The translations under genes and the position numbers were made by a program. A stretch of 64,000 nt of DNA from CAZGSV01 sp964528605 (lineage in GTDB: Bacteria; Armatimonadota; Zipacnadia; CAZGSV01): contig CAZGSV010000008.1 of the NCBI GenBank assembly GCA_964528605.1, forward strand, positions 3,079-67,078. Reading direction: 5' to 3'. Below the pieces are notes generated by a model. The model was not told the DNA's origin and did no database searches. It worked only from the letters and a program-made list of their open reading frames with translations. How positions within the stretch are numbered: the first letter of the stretch is position 1; each line of letters begins with the position of its first letter. Positions 46,301 through 54,071 of the stretch are shown here, piece by piece.

Positions 46301-46335
46301 GTCCATCTGCGTCTAGCCTGAGCCGATCGCATCAT
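40393..46335 (-). CDS. Giant secreted protein: tandem N-terminal repeats, IPT/TIG domain, helical core and embedded nucleotidyltransferase domain
   Basis: 1980 residues with a signal peptide ('MLLLGVSLTLGIVPAAPAFA'). Two homologous units of about 240 residues follow ('WVIYSTEFGWLRVGTQAEFE' near 42 and 'WVIYATELGWLRIGTRTEFE' near 285). An IPT/TIG-like domain is near 520-615 ('PEITKVVPNRAQQGKEVFVTIVG'). A helical, coiled-coil-rich core runs from 620 to about 1500. At 1536-1593 a DNA polymerase beta-type nucleotidyltransferase signature is complete: 'GSAAHPDWPG', 'SDLDFTVLL' and 'LDIHCF', giving the Gly-Ser and three Asp. The last 300 residues are helical. I know no family with this architecture. 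Targets could be nucleotides or proteins. Confidence 0.75.
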   Translation of the reverse strand: MMRSAQARRRWTGMLLLGVSLTLGIVPAAPAFARPAAEQGWVIYSTEFGWLRVGTQAEFEEPWEKQQEIWGGTSAEPLQKTLLRGGFASREEALGALCAELTRVRIKRQGLATPRWTTNALYKGEEYNLRLDRGLDADVVIWRGQEYDLQAEIAILREFGGITPRLVFSPQYLCHVYKRDTTEGPKELDEWMCQPNQPQEGGFWISDEIATFHHFYCDLWEGPFFDSFSLAQAMKRHGIESAGLWPPSAQVSVNAGEVPENPRDFGVRADAVQPLVREPQLLDWVIYATELGWLRIGTRTEFETPRPRSQEIWAGLSEEPIPKTLVAEGFGSYGQAVRTLCAGLSNVHWQYVRLNEPRWVVLGIYQGTEYHLQLVRDPDMLVVSGRGYDSDAERALLAHYGITLRLSFGEQWMVHSVRMGTYSGPRDTNQWMMVGGKPQGDTVAVPDGTGGWFIHTIDDSDGPFKDNYGLARALKARGLTSIGLAGGEPAVYADWVPDNPRDHGEMTPPSQPEITKVVPNRAQQGKEVFVTIVGRDIEYGAEVSFGEDIAVRNLTYFGRDPDSDAEQWLVTLTVSDDAKAGARDVTVRNYDGGQGVGQGVFEVIGVEVKLAPFLELVAPKSERSPNEAGECASLKAEHEQKVEEVKRIAKERAGVGEGADRDAELRRHWRRLRQAIEEMESTERLYWESVGQVIGDLSEDEIMTLVKSARARAAGLFLETRGRLDAWREADFSLFDETPYADRRQEYKDTEASLTHTLTLWKSLMAMLQERREFELQMARRARTLGEEADLRAPQQRLAVVHILQGEVSLLTGQTMVESGLQMQDSYGASLRETERQAERIAGQPNLSGDFLTEAAQQSVIVAKYFVGVGGTMFTGALDILQTWWNDTWFSNVWQFQTLTADIQKRINKSREEFGRKWQAAQSLHKMSPEDMVLMGRIIREDGPAGMGDDLAALDNDRTWVEDTDGSLLRLAACFDDTYPALMESEYRIMLRRAELSLRDMNRTLNLKMGADPQSGEFNRWKRLADPLGIVRTAFAEWMQDEFSSRIDFLGEREAELKLIRGLLPRLQRLDFDLGLLTYFPNDRATHYALQCKNPDYLAWCIKMRTLATKYREDLIERALQDAWEPEEIHALKRMRMLNRLTPLYPLKHEWARWLQLQGVDRLMMWDWAGALACYDQAAETDPTVQSPQGVQRLREVLGWQEAKEMGLDAFQQLGNQGMHAALFGILGRWGGEALRAGGIDLGMAAAEPGAIQAAESAGLLGRFGTAQYWGGFADFVWGQINPLAQLAGLQPEWDRIAAALKSTGQMAVETTLAGEISAKLLVGYFGMDKQYADFLANALVQVGSGAVRTRRELALEDAVRLNENTSRWQRLQVQIDLLRERADGRADVVRAIRTLEALRDADLARNQMELEAARRLATEWDFSQLRAKSQPLHEAEQQVRRQVEALTRERVESVSQVVLERLQQAKTQEERLQTLVAAMRDMPLESARALFRGNVQDPLSVQTDNFRREIQATMQSWFVEQFPQYAEYIIGYTTYGSAAHPDWPGYKRIWSDLDFTVLLKAGTPKEIREAVKRDFDAFFATKTGMAPEALDIHCFADEMPVFRSRLLWSAVVSEGTALSRALAENPALAQRVFDESSESLRLLWRNLVDPERYLLPGNLALFNYLTKMSGSMRAGKLVKVNEHFELSEDPANFDKVYGNVRFESWMGLDIVLDHLMHIGHNREALANDMFAYSKDLAKYSIRVLLGRIIQTPQGLERINNATAQEVAEAGGLEAFVVRVAKELPPRELGLLSGQAALLDEWIARKEARPFGEILQARNNGVRLSENDFRLNRLVARHINETERFLLESIGFTTATQAAYLRQLMSEAAGAADPTVRAALETKVREIVCSQAALWQRLRPGERRLVQLKAPPGSDFWRMIETYNDVIQRAQGQAGDASPASLESWRPVILMEKEESDLAPLPQTFAHPFVEPVGAAGDGG

Positions 46336-47132
46336 TCACACACCTCCCGTCGTGCGGCCGCCCCGGTACCCGGACCCGGCCGCCGTCGGTCTAAGATGGC
46401 GGCGCTCCCGCAGTAGCGGGAGGCCCTGGCTGCCACCGTGTTCCGACCTCCCAAGTCCGTCGCCAGCATCGCGGGGTGGGCGACCGGCCAAGGCGCCAGC
46501 CCTAGTCTCGGCATTTCTACCCTCCCCATTCTGTAAGCGCAACCCGCTACTACAGGTCGGTCTCGGCCTGCCGGAACGGTGAGCGCCAAGCCACCCGGTG
46601 CCCGCATGACAAACGGTTGGTTGCAGCCAAGCCTTGCTCAGACCGAGCCGTCCTCCACCTTCCACGCCTGCAACAAGACCTAGGGGGTCAGAGACGGTCC
46701 AGCAAAGAGCGCGGAGTGATGCCTCAAGCCGACCACCGTGTTGAGACCTTGAGCGCTGGGTGCTCCGGCACCCCGATGTCCTTGCACGCCAGCGCTACCG
46801 TCGCCCCCTTAGCCAGGTCTACCTCCGCCTCCCGCCTGCCTCAGGCGGACGGATGGTCTCCTCCGCCGCGTGCCGCTTCCTGCTCATCGAAGCCGCCCTG
46901 CTGTCTGCCGTCCAGGACCGCTATCTGCTAACATGCTCCCTCGACTCGACTTAGAGGCAAGGTCACCTGCCGTTGGACGCGTCTGGCTGATGGCCCAGCC
47001 CGGCAACAGGGGCTTTGTCCGGCAACCGGTTGAGCGCCGATTCCGCGGACGAACGAGGTGGGTTCGGGCCCTTCCGCCCGGGGAGGGGTTCCGGCAGGAT
47101 CCGTCACTCAGAAGTCGGTCGAAGGAGGGCAT
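46336..47132. other. Intergenic region between divergent genes, with repeat B
   Basis: 797 bases between two divergent genes (giant protein and beta-mannosidase). Family B copy 3 is at 46894-46973. No other gene is seen; both promoters must lie here, but none is clear. Confidence 0.6.
46894..46973 (+). repeat. Dispersed repeat, family B, copy 3
   Basis: GCCCTGCTGTCTGCCGTCCA, GGACCGCTATCTGCTAACAT and GCTCCCTCGACTCG, then GGCAAGGTCACCTG, in the family order; closest to copy 4 at 60438. Confidence 0.8.
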
Positions 47133-49592
47133 ATGCGTGCGATTGAGCTATCTGGAGATTGGCGCATGGCGGCGGAGAGGCAGACGCAGGGCGCCAAGCC
47201 GTACGAATCGGCCTGCAGCACGGAAGGTTGGCTGGCCGTACGTCTGCCGACGACCGTGCAGGCGGCCCTTGTGGAGAACGCCGTCGTGCCGTCGCCTTGG
47301 CTCGACCGGCAGGTGCGCGCCCTCGAGGCCTTCGGGCGGGACACCTGGTGGTTTCGACGCGAGTTCACTTTGTCGGCCGACGAGCGAAAGGCGGACCGGT
47401 ACGAGCTGGTGTTGGAGGGTGTACAACTCTACTGCACCGCTTGGCTCAACGGCGCGCCCGTGGGGTTCACGCACAATGCCCATCACGCGCACCGCTTTGA
47501 TGTCACGGCTTTCGTGAAGCGCGATGAGGCCAATGTGCTGGCTCTCGAGTGCCGCCTCGATCCGGACGCGGTGCGGAGACGAGTCCGCAGCGACGTGAGC
47601 AGGAGCCCCGAGGAGATCCGGCCCTACGTGAGAACCTGCCAAATGAGCTTCGGCTGGGACTTTGCCCCACGCCTGCCCCTTATTGGCCCTTGGCGTCCTG
47701 TGCACGTTGTGTGCCATCAGGGAGCCTCGCTGGAGGATATGCACGTACGCACCGACGCGATCGAGGGAGCAGATGCCTTTGTAACCGTCGAAGTCGCTAC
47801 CCGGGTATTCCGCGCCGCAGGCGCGCCGCCGACCGTGCATCTGTGCATTCGCTCAGGCCCGGACGGGCCGCCCGTGTGGGAAGGATCCTTGGCTGCACCG
47901 GCCGGGTTTCCGGTACGCGCAAGGGTCAGGATACCCTCGGCGCGGCTGTGGTATCCCTATCCCATCGGCGAGCCGTTCCTTTACACGCTGGAGGCGCAGG
48001 TCGAGTTCGAGGGACAGGTGACGGACCGGCGGTCGGAACGTTTCGGCGTCCGCACCGTCGCCCTGAAACAGGAGAACCGGTTCACGTTCTGCATCAACGG
48101 CGTGGACGTGTTCGCGCGCGGGGCGAACTGGGTGCCCTCCAACAGCCTCACGCTGGACAACACTCGCGACGGATACCGCCGCCTTGTGGGATTGGCCCAC
48201 GAGGCGCGCTTCAACATGCTTCGCGTCTGGGGCGGCGGCATCTACGAGTCGGAGACGTTCTACGACCTGTGCGACGAGATGGGAATCATGGTGTGGCAGG
48301 ATTTCATGTACGCGTGCGCCATGTATCCCGACGACGATCCCGAATTCATGGCGAGCGCCGCGCGCGAAGCCCGCGAGGTCGTGACACGCCTGCGCCGGCA
48401 CCCGTGTGTAGTGCTGTGGTGCGGCAGCAACGAATGCCAGGAGGCCTGGGAACTGGGGGACTGGGCGGAGCGCGCCCCGCGCCATCTGGGCGAGCGGCTC
48501 TACGACCACGTCCTTCCCGACACCGTTCGGCATCTGTCGCCGGAGGTCCCCTACTGGCCCGGCAGCCCCTTCGGCGGAGCCACCACCCGCTCGCGAGAGG
48601 TCGGCGACTTCCACGACTGGTACAGCTTCCCGAACTGGCGCGGCTACCAGGAGAACGCGCCCCGGTTCAGCAGCGAGTACGGGTTCCGATCCGTCCCGCA
48701 CCGCAGAACCGTCGAGGCGATGATCTCGCCGCAGTACCAATGGGACCGGCACGGCCCCCAGAACGCCCTATGGGGATTCCACCACGGTTACTGCGGATGG
48801 ATGAACGCCATTGTGCCGGAGTTCGGCTCGCCGCAGACGCTCGACGAGTACATCATGCTGACCCAGGAAGCCCAGGCGACGCTGATGCGCTATGCCCTCG
48901 AGGTCTACCGCAGGCGCATGTTCGATACGTCGGGCTCTCTCATCTGGCAATACAACGAACCTTGGCCTGCGGTGACGTTCAGTCTCGTTGATTTCTTCGG
49001 ACGAGCGAAGGCGGCCTACTACTGGGTCCGTCACGCCCACGCCCCGGTTATCGGCATGTTCTATCGGAATGGAGACTGCCTGGAGTACTGGGGGATTAGC
49101 GATCTGCCCGAGCCGCGCGACTGTACCGTAAGAATCAGGAGGTTCCGCCACAGCGGCGCGTTGGCGGGTGAGTTTGAGTTCGCCGCGCGCTTGGACGCCG
49201 CCGGGGCGACGCGACTGCTCGAGCAGATGCCCGCGCCCTTGCGCCTCGAGTCGCCGGAGGACGAGTTCATTCATGCGGAACTGCGCTGCGGCGAAACAAG
49301 CAGCGAGTGCTTGTATCACGCGGCCTTGCGCAAGGACTGGAGGCTGCTCCCGACGTGCATAGAGGCTTCCGCATGCCGCGTCGCCGAAGGATGCATGCGA
49401 CTCACGCTGCAAGCGCCCGAGTACGCCCATTGGGTCAATCTCTCGGTGGAGGATCCGTGGGCACGGTACTCGGACAACTTCGTGGACTTGCTGCCAGGCG
49501 AGCCCCGCACGATCGAAGTCCGCGCACGAGGTTGCTACGAGATCACGGTGGCTGCAGCCAACGCCCCGGTCGTGGTTCTGGCGGTGCGATAG
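47133..49592 (+). CDS. Beta-mannosidase-like glycoside hydrolase (GH2)
   Basis: 819 residues from ATG 47133, 3 bases after GAAGGAGGG. No signal peptide is visible, so it is likely intracellular. The N-terminal jelly-roll ('LSGDWRMAAERQ', 'PSPWLDRQVRALEAFGRDTWWFRREF') and Ig-like domain lead to a TIM barrel with 'FARGANWVPSNS', 'NMLRVWGGGIYES', the acid/base Glu in 'LWCGSNECQEAWE' (about 428) and the nucleophile Glu in 'FSSEYGFRSVP' (about 513). This is the beta-mannosidase subgroup, which trims mannose from beta-mannosides or N-glycan cores. Length is normal. Confidence 0.93.
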   Translation: MRAIELSGDWRMAAERQTQGAKPYESACSTEGWLAVRLPTTVQAALVENAVVPSPWLDRQVRALEAFGRDTWWFRREFTLSADERKADRYELVLEGVQLYCTAWLNGAPVGFTHNAHHAHRFDVTAFVKRDEANVLALECRLDPDAVRRRVRSDVSRSPEEIRPYVRTCQMSFGWDFAPRLPLIGPWRPVHVVCHQGASLEDMHVRTDAIEGADAFVTVEVATRVFRAAGAPPTVHLCIRSGPDGPPVWEGSLAAPAGFPVRARVRIPSARLWYPYPIGEPFLYTLEAQVEFEGQVTDRRSERFGVRTVALKQENRFTFCINGVDVFARGANWVPSNSLTLDNTRDGYRRLVGLAHEARFNMLRVWGGGIYESETFYDLCDEMGIMVWQDFMYACAMYPDDDPEFMASAAREAREVVTRLRRHPCVVLWCGSNECQEAWELGDWAERAPRHLGERLYDHVLPDTVRHLSPEVPYWPGSPFGGATTRSREVGDFHDWYSFPNWRGYQENAPRFSSEYGFRSVPHRRTVEAMISPQYQWDRHGPQNALWGFHHGYCGWMNAIVPEFGSPQTLDEYIMLTQEAQATLMRYALEVYRRRMFDTSGSLIWQYNEPWPAVTFSLVDFFGRAKAAYYWVRHAHAPVIGMFYRNGDCLEYWGISDLPEPRDCTVRIRRFRHSGALAGEFEFAARLDAAGATRLLEQMPAPLRLESPEDEFIHAELRCGETSSECLYHAALRKDWRLLPTCIEASACRVAEGCMRLTLQAPEYAHWVNLSVEDPWARYSDNFVDLLPGEPRTIEVRARGCYEITVAAANAPVVVLAVR

Positions 49593-49998
49593 CGCTCCCG
49601 AGCCTTGAAATGGCGAGTCCGGCGCGAGGTGACCTTGGCCCGGCGCTCGCGTCGCCCGGCGCACGGAGTGTTGCGCAAGACGAGGGCTGTGGTCCCCAAA
49701 GGCCACAACTGCAGAACGCTGCTGTGCCACAGGTCATGACAGAGCGCTGGCGCGGGCAGTGCAAGGCGGTGCGCCCCCACAACGCCTTGGGCTACCGGCC
49801 CCCCGCCCCGGAAGGGGTCCAACCCTGGCCGACCGGCTCCGCTCCTACGCTACGCTTGCCCGCCGTGGCGGGCCTGTCGGCCCTTCGCTATTCTGTCGGC
49901 TCGATGAAGTGGGGCGGCCGGAGGACTCTCGGCCGCGCCTAGGCCCTGGTCCGCAGAACGCGCCTTCGGTTGGATTCGTGGAGCCCAAGAGCACGCAG
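49593..49998. other. Intergenic region with IS3 transposase relic
   Basis: Between two convergent genes. Holds the transposase tail at 49736-49860 and a GC palindrome at 49858-49873; no intact gene. Confidence 0.6.
49736..49860 (+). pseudogene. IS3-type transposase (integrase) C-terminal relic
   Basis: Reads 'ERWRGQCKAVRPHNALGYRPPAPEG', the conserved end of IS3/IS481-type DDE transposases (usual form W...YN..RPHSALGYRPPAP). Upstream catalytic residues are missing. A GC palindrome follows at once, as at the 60.2-kb relic. Confidence 0.75.
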
Positions 49999-52900
49999 TC
50001 ATTCCTTCCCTTGTGTGCGGATGACAATGCTGCCTCCCACGACCTGGCTCGCGGCGTCAGAATTCTGAGCTTCTCCCATCTGGCTGTCATAGACAAGCGA
50101 GTCGGACGCAGTCTTGTCCCATATCCTAATCCGGAACTGGTCGGCGCCTCCGCCAGCGATGAGGTCGCCCTCGATGGCGGTGAGCATGAAGCCGTAGTCG
50201 CCACGACCGTTGATGGTGCCTGATCCCTTGTACTTCGCTTTGTGTCCGGCAACGACCCGCCAGTCATATTCGCTACTGTGGAAGTTCAGATCAGCCATGT
50301 GGAACCGGAGTTCGATCTCGCCACCCGGGCCGGGCTTCCCCTTCTCATACTTGGCAACCAAGCCGAAGGTGGCCTCGCCTGTGAGCACAGGATCGGCGCC
50401 GTAAGCTCCGGGGGGCGACTCGATCCCCCCCCCGCCCGTGACGAATCCGCTGCCAGGATCGTGGACGACCACGTACTGGAAGACACACTGGTCTGAGATG
50501 CCAGCCTGGTCGGTGACAGTCAGGGCAACCGCATACACCCCGGGCGCAGCGTAGCTGTGGCTGCCGCTGACGACGCCGACGCCGCCATCCGGTTCAGTGA
50601 TAGTGCCCGATGAGGCACTGCCGTCCCCCCAGTCCCACTCTCCTCTGTGGGTATCGCCCGCGTCGGGATCTGCAAACTCGGCGCTTGCACCAATGCTCGA
50701 GTTCACTTCCACCAATCGCGGCACCTTGATGTCGGAACACTCGGGCGCGTGGTTCTCCCTTACCGTGATCGTCCACGACTGCGTGTCGCTACCGCCCTTG
50801 CCGTCCTCCACCAGTACCTCCACCAGGTGGTCCCCTGTTTGGTCATGACCGGGCGTCCATTGGATCAACCCCGTCGTCGGATCGATCGTCATCCCCGCCG
50901 GCGAGGTGGTCAGGCTGTAAGCCAGAGCGTCCCCGTCCGGGTCAGTCGCCTTCACCTGGTAGCTGTAGAGCACTCCCTGCGTACCCGCGGCCGACGCGCT
51001 CGAGGTGATCTGCGGAGCCCGATTGGTGTCAGTTACCGCGATCGTCCACGACTGGGTGTCGCTACCACCCCTGCCATCGTCCACTAGTACCTCCACCGGG
51101 TGATCACCGGCCTGGTCATAATCAGGCGTCCACTCTGTCAACCCCGTCGCCGAATCGATCGTCATTCCGGCCGGCGAGGTGGTCAGGCGGTAGGTCAAAG
51201 CGTCTCCATCCGGGTCACTCGCCTCTACGTCATACGTGTAAGGACTCCCCTCGCTCCCGCTCGTCGGCGCGGCGGACGTTATCTCTGGAGCCCGATTGGT
51301 CTCTCCTACCGCGATCGTCCACGACTGGCTGTCACGGCCGCCCTTGCCGTCCTCCACCAGTACTTCCACCGCGTGATCACCGGCCTGCCCATAATCGGGC
51401 GTCCACGCAATCAGCCCGGCGGCCGAATCGATCGTCATCCCCGCCGGCGAGGTGGTCAGGCGGTAGGTCAGAGTGTCCCCGTCCGCATCGGTGGCCTCCA
51501 CGTCGTAAGTGTAAGCATCAGCCTCGCTCCCACTCGTCGGGGCGGCCGACGTGATTTCGGGTGCCCGGTTGGTGTCGGTTACGTTTATGGTCCACGACTG
51601 GGTGTCGCGGCCGCCCTTGCCGTCCTCCACCAGCACCTCCACGGGGTGCTCTCCTGCCTGGTCACAATCAGGCGTCCACTCTGTCAACCCCGTCGCCGAA
51701 TCGATCGTCATTCCGGCCGGCGAGGTGGTCAGGCTGTAGGCCAAAGTGTCCCTGTTCGGGTCGCTCGCCTCTACGTCATACGTGTAAGGACTCCCCTCGC
51801 TGCCGCTCGTCGGGGCACTGGAGGTGATCTCCGGAGGACGGTTCGCCTCGCCTACCGTGATCGTCCACGACTGCGTGTCGCTACCGCCCTTGCCGTCCGC
51901 TACCAGTACCTCCACCAGGTGGTCCCCTGTTTGGTCATGACCGGGCGTCCATTGGATCAACCCCGTCGTCGGATCGATCGTCATCCCCGCCGGCGAGGTG
52001 GTCAGGCTGTAGGTCAAAGCGTCTCCATCCGGGTCACTCGCCTGCACGTCGTAGCTGTACAGACTGCCCTCACTCCCGCTCCTGGGGGCACTCGAGCTGA
52101 TCTCCGGAGGGCGGTTCGCCTCGCTTACGGTCGCCCAGAACTGGCCAGCACGTGCTGCATCGGGGACGAAGTAGCGACCCTCCTCCCTCAGGTGCAGGTG
52201 TGCCAGCTCCGCAGGCAGTGTAGGCATGGGATGCCCCCCTACGGGAACCGGCGTGATGAACTCCGCGCCCTTATGCGCCAACGCGTATCTCCACTCGCGC
52301 GTGACCCATGTGGATTCCTTCGCTGCCACGGACCAGAAAAGGAACATCACATCACTCTGGTCAATCTGGCGGTACAAGGCCTGTTCCCATCGCTCCGCGG
52401 GAGACAAGTTCAGCACCTCTTGAGACCAACGAATGCCGACGGCTTCGAGCATCTGCACTCGGCGGTGAACCTCGTCACGATCCTCCGAGGCGTAGGAGAT
52501 GAACGCTTTCTCATACCTGTGAGCGGTCTCCCCCTGCGGTGAAGCTGTCCTGTCCGCGACCGGGGCTCGGCCCACGACCTTGAGTTTGAACCTGATCTGG
52601 CCAATCGGCACGGTGTCCTGAGACACGAGGAGCTTCCCAATGACCGTGTGAGGCTGCGCGTCAGCCGGAACTCTACCCACAAACTGTACTGAGTCTGGGG
52701 CTCCGCCCCAAACGAGCTCCTTAACGGGATCGTACACCCTCAGACCCGCCACACCCAACTCGAACGTCAGTTTCGACCCGCGCGCTATCCGCGTCCCCAG
52801 TGCCGTCACGCCCCCTTCCTGAGCATCTGCATCGGACTCCTCTGTCTGCTCAGGCATGTGGGCGAAGACCTGTACCGCCACCACATCATCGCAGGCCGCC

Positions 52901-53562
52901 GCGGCAGGCGCGAATACGGTGCAGTTCACCCGGCTCCTATGAACCTTGTCCTCCGGATTGAACGCGCCACGCGAGGCCACACGCGAGGCCGCCATCACAG
53001 ACACCAAGGTAGCTCCGTCGAGCGCCGGCTTTGATATCAAAGGGGCCTCGGCGGGCTCGCCCCCGCGTTCCACAAGGGCTTCAGCCCCCGTGTCCGCCTT
53101 CCCGAACTGGTGCAGCACCTCGCTTAGTGCTCTGTCCCAGGCGACCCGCTCAATGGCCGTGAGAATGTCCTCCTCTATGGCCAGTACCGGCTCGATTTCG
53201 TATCCGGTCGTAAGGCGAATGTCGTCCACCGAAAAGATGTCATTGGGCGTTACCATCGCGAGCGTGACCCGCTTCCCGTTCCTGCCAATAGGGAAGCACT
53301 TGTGCTTGCGCATCAGCGCTTCGGAGATTGAGTGGACGAGCTCGGGAGCGACGTTCAGCGCCGCCAGGTCAGCAAATGGAATGCCCCACGATTCGGCCAG
53401 GCACATCACGCGTTCTTTCTCGGTGATGGCCTGCATGGCAACAAGCACCCTCCCCACATGCTCGCGCCTCTCCTCCGCCGCCTTCAGAGCCTCTGCCACC
53501 TGCTCCTGCGTTGCGTTCGTCTTCTCCACAACTATCTGGTAGTACGACCGCTCCGAAGGCAT
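49999..53562 (-). CDS. MshEN-like / TIR / Ig-repeat / PKD multidomain protein
   Basis: 1187 residues from ATG 53562; no signal peptide or membrane helix is seen. Residues 1-150 resemble the MshEN (T2SSE N-terminal) domain ('NATQEQVAEALKAAEERREHVGRVLVAMQAITEKERV'), a fold that can bind c-di-GMP. A beta-rich domain follows ('VNCTVFAPAAAACDDVVAVQVFAHMPEQ'), known to me from other TIR proteins. The TIR domain spans about 345-470 ('KAFISYASEDRDEVHRRV', 'DVMFLFWSVAAKESTWVTREW'; the Glu in REW is at the usual NADase Glu position). Five Ig-like (He_PIG) repeats of 91 residues, a PKD domain ('WDWGDGSASSG') and a beta-rich C-terminus follow. Role unknown; see findings. Confidence 0.8.
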   Translation of the reverse strand: MPSERSYYQIVVEKTNATQEQVAEALKAAEERREHVGRVLVAMQAITEKERVMCLAESWGIPFADLAALNVAPELVHSISEALMRKHKCFPIGRNGKRVTLAMVTPNDIFSVDDIRLTTGYEIEPVLAIEEDILTAIERVAWDRALSEVLHQFGKADTGAEALVERGGEPAEAPLISKPALDGATLVSVMAASRVASRGAFNPEDKVHRSRVNCTVFAPAAAACDDVVAVQVFAHMPEQTEESDADAQEGGVTALGTRIARGSKLTFELGVAGLRVYDPVKELVWGGAPDSVQFVGRVPADAQPHTVIGKLLVSQDTVPIGQIRFKLKVVGRAPVADRTASPQGETAHRYEKAFISYASEDRDEVHRRVQMLEAVGIRWSQEVLNLSPAERWEQALYRQIDQSDVMFLFWSVAAKESTWVTREWRYALAHKGAEFITPVPVGGHPMPTLPAELAHLHLREEGRYFVPDAARAGQFWATVSEANRPPEISSSAPRSGSEGSLYSYDVQASDPDGDALTYSLTTSPAGMTIDPTTGLIQWTPGHDQTGDHLVEVLVADGKGGSDTQSWTITVGEANRPPEITSSAPTSGSEGSPYTYDVEASDPNRDTLAYSLTTSPAGMTIDSATGLTEWTPDCDQAGEHPVEVLVEDGKGGRDTQSWTINVTDTNRAPEITSAAPTSGSEADAYTYDVEATDADGDTLTYRLTTSPAGMTIDSAAGLIAWTPDYGQAGDHAVEVLVEDGKGGRDSQSWTIAVGETNRAPEITSAAPTSGSEGSPYTYDVEASDPDGDALTYRLTTSPAGMTIDSATGLTEWTPDYDQAGDHPVEVLVDDGRGGSDTQSWTIAVTDTNRAPQITSSASAAGTQGVLYSYQVKATDPDGDALAYSLTTSPAGMTIDPTTGLIQWTPGHDQTGDHLVEVLVEDGKGGSDTQSWTITVRENHAPECSDIKVPRLVEVNSSIGASAEFADPDAGDTHRGEWDWGDGSASSGTITEPDGGVGVVSGSHSYAAPGVYAVALTVTDQAGISDQCVFQYVVVHDPGSGFVTGGGGIESPPGAYGADPVLTGEATFGLVAKYEKGKPGPGGEIELRFHMADLNFHSSEYDWRVVAGHKAKYKGSGTINGRGDYGFMLTAIEGDLIAGGGADQFRIRIWDKTASDSLVYDSQMGEAQNSDAASQVVGGSIVIRTQGKE
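50752..52116 (-). repeat. 273-base tandem repeat, five units, inside the TIR gene
   Basis: The motif GTCCACGACTG recurs with an exact 273-base period at 50771, 51044, 51317, 51590 and 51863. Each unit encodes one 91-residue Ig-like repeat ('TSPAGMTID', 'VEVLVEDGKGG'). High identity between units points to recent duplication or gene conversion, and to possible assembly collapse. Confidence 0.9.
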
Positions 53563-54071
53563 CCCCGCCAGCCACCTTTCCCACGACGCAGGCCGCCTCT
53601 TCCGCAAGAGCACGGCCGAGGTCCGCTCTCCGCACATTCCGTCGCCACTGCCATGCCGCATTCACCGTCAAGAGCCAGTCGCGCTCGGCGAGGACTGGCC
53701 TTTCGTAACCGGGCCCGCGCGGGCACGCGGCTGCTCGCTGGCTGCATACTGCGTGAACCTTACCCAGTCTGGGAAGATGCGGCCCATAAGTCTTGCTCTG
53801 TTGCGACGATTGAAGGGAGAGCCCCGAACCCGGGCACAGGTGCTCATAGAGCGCTGGAGGACGCAGTGCAGCCGTGAGGCCGCAGAGCGCCTTGGGCTGC
53901 CGGCCATCGGCGCAGGTCGCCCTTCGGGTCGCGGCGCCCTGACTCTGTGCAGGGCGTTCCTGGCTATCAGCCCCGTTTGTCCCGCACCTTGGGAATCTGG
54001 TACATTACCTGAGTCCCTGCACAGAGGCGCGGAGGCCTGCACCATCCGGTGTTGGGGGAGGAGGAGAGCGC
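53563..54071. other. Region between divergent genes with transposase relic
   Basis: Between the TIR gene start and the ankyrin gene start. It contains a degenerate IS3-type transposase tail at 53815-53910; no promoter is clear. Confidence 0.6.
53815..53910 (+). pseudogene. Degenerate IS3-type transposase tail
   Basis: 'AQVLIERWRTQCSREAAERLGLPA' aligns with the C-terminal 'VLIERWRxxYNxVRPHSALGYRPPA' of IS3 transposases but the RPH motif is decayed. Confidence 0.5.

Noticed and set aside
51100..52542. 480-codon open frame on the + strand with repeats
   Set aside because: Antisense of the TIR gene's Ig repeats; its periodicity comes from the real repeats on the other strand.
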